Assembly: GCA_937926065.1 (NCBI GenBank)
Contig: CALANM010000063.1
Location: forward strand, 1 to 6,092
DNA length: 6,092 nt
Source of the DNA: an uncultured Microbacterium sp.
GTDB taxonomy: Bacteria; Actinomycetota; Actinomycetes; Actinomycetales; Microbacteriaceae
Reading direction: 5' to 3'
Shown here: positions 5,645-6,092 of the stretch, piece by piece
How the letters are laid out: the number at the start of each line of letters is the position of its first letter
Numbering within the stretch: position 1 is the stretch's first letter
The notes under the pieces: generated by a model
Told to the model about the DNA's origin: nothing
The model's input: only the letters and a program-made list of their open reading frames with translations
The model's database searches: none
Program-made: the position numbers and the translations under genes

Positions 5645-6037
5645 GTTCTCGGGGTCACGGGGAGGAAGAGCCCACCGTCTGCTGTGCCACCACAGCAGGG
5701 CAGGGAGCACAACCAGCTCCACGACGAGGGCGACGATGAACGGTCCCGGCCACCCATCGATGAGAAGAGACACGAGACGCCCCACGCCTCCCGCGATACC
5801 GCAGATCACGACGATCCTCGTCACGGCGCGTCGCGCCACCGGTTGACGCAACGACCACCACAAGACGCACCCGAGCGAGAACCAGACCCCGCTCAGGAAG
5901 CGGTACTCGCTGCTCGTGGAGGGTGAGATCTGCTGCGGCGCGGCCCCGGTCACAGGACCGAGGACGACTCCGATGCCACCCCCCGCGACGCCGATCGCAC
6001 CGACCAGAATCAACAACCCGAACAGGAGCTTCGGCAT
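5633..6037 (-). CDS. Small four-helix membrane protein, DUF4345-like
   Basis: From ATG-6037 this is a 134-residue integral membrane protein. Hydrophobic segments lie at about 4-28, 48-63, 71-92 and 100-117. The pattern of a first helix ending in GIGVVLGPVTG, then SSEYRFLSGVWFSLGCVLWWSLR, then ICGIAGGVGRLVSLLIDGWP and a last helix with VELVVLP matches my recollection of DUF4345 proteins, whose function is unknown. The ATG is preceded by AGAAGG eight bases upstream. A GTG at 6073 would add 12 polar residues and lies six bases after TAGATT, a possible -10 box, so a leaderless longer form is possible. The gene converges on the dehydrogenase and the two coding ends overlap by 12 bp (5633-5644), leaving no room for a terminator between them. 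The upstream region is outside the window. Confidence 0.8.
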   Translation of the reverse strand: MPKLLFGLLILVGAIGVAGGGIGVVLGPVTGAAPQQISPSTSSEYRFLSGVWFSLGCVLWWSLRQPVARRAVTRIVVICGIAGGVGRLVSLLIDGWPGPFIVALVVELVVLPALLWWHSRRWALPPRDPENSRR

Positions 6038-6078
6038 GCGGTGCGCCTTCTCGTCCGGCCGCGGTGTGTCCACCGCAT

Positions 6079-6084
6079 CAATCT
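6079..6084 (-). promoter_or_regulatory. Possible -10 box of the DUF4345-like gene
   Basis: The minus strand reads TAGATT, matching TAnnnT, six bases before the in-frame GTG at 6073. Its -35 would fall outside the window, so this is only suggestive. It would place transcription start at the GTG, or give a leader of about 36 bases to ATG-6037. Confidence 0.25.
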
Positions 6085-6092
6085 ACGGGTCG

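Noticed and set aside
1..6092. Mobile elements, CRISPR array, defence genes, tRNA genes
   Set aside because: No transposase or integrase domain, no spaced direct repeats, no terminal inverted repeats and no cloverleaf-like sequence was seen; nearly all the DNA is accounted for by ordinary metabolic and regulatory genes.

Overview
The window is high-GC, gene-dense DNA. Its codon use, short intergenic gaps and apparent leaderless promoters suggest an actinomycete, most likely Microbacteriaceae-like (for example Microbacterium). That assignment is an inference from composition and protein style, not from a marker gene. No RNA genes, CRISPR arrays, insertion sequences or phage genes were seen.

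The left two thirds (1-4290) form a compact sugar-uptake and catabolism divergon. On the minus strand, starting near 2431, a xylose-isomerase-like TIM-barrel isomerase/epimerase is followed by a ribose-type ABC substrate-binding protein and then the N-terminal part of the matching ABC ATPase, which runs off the left edge. On the plus strand, starting at 2610, a ribokinase-like PfkB sugar kinase is followed after one base by a DeoR-family repressor. A plausible scheme is ABC import, aldose/ketose isomerisation or epimerisation, ATP-dependent phosphorylation, and DeoR sensing of a phosphorylated intermediate. The sugar itself cannot be read from the sequence.

The 178-bp region between the two divergent operons holds the most informative non-coding signals. 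Two related dyads (TTGAnA-n4-TTGTCA) each sit on the putative -35 box of one of the divergent promoters, in the same orientation relative to transcription. There is also a TTTCG direct repeat with an 11-bp period, and the isomerase promoter appears to give a leaderless transcript. A 13-bp stem-loop lies between the isomerase and the binding-protein gene.

The right third (4343-6092) holds a MarR-family regulator (minus) divergent from a classical NAD(P)-dependent short-chain dehydrogenase (plus), with a 21-bp dyad between their probable starts. A small four-helix membrane protein resembling DUF4345 (minus) follows and overlaps the dehydrogenase tail to tail by 12 bp. The link between this part and the sugar cluster is by position only.

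Overall this looks like a conventional accessory metabolic region. I see no evidence for a wholly new kind of system. The most testable novelties are the substrate of the sugar cassette and its regulatory architecture.
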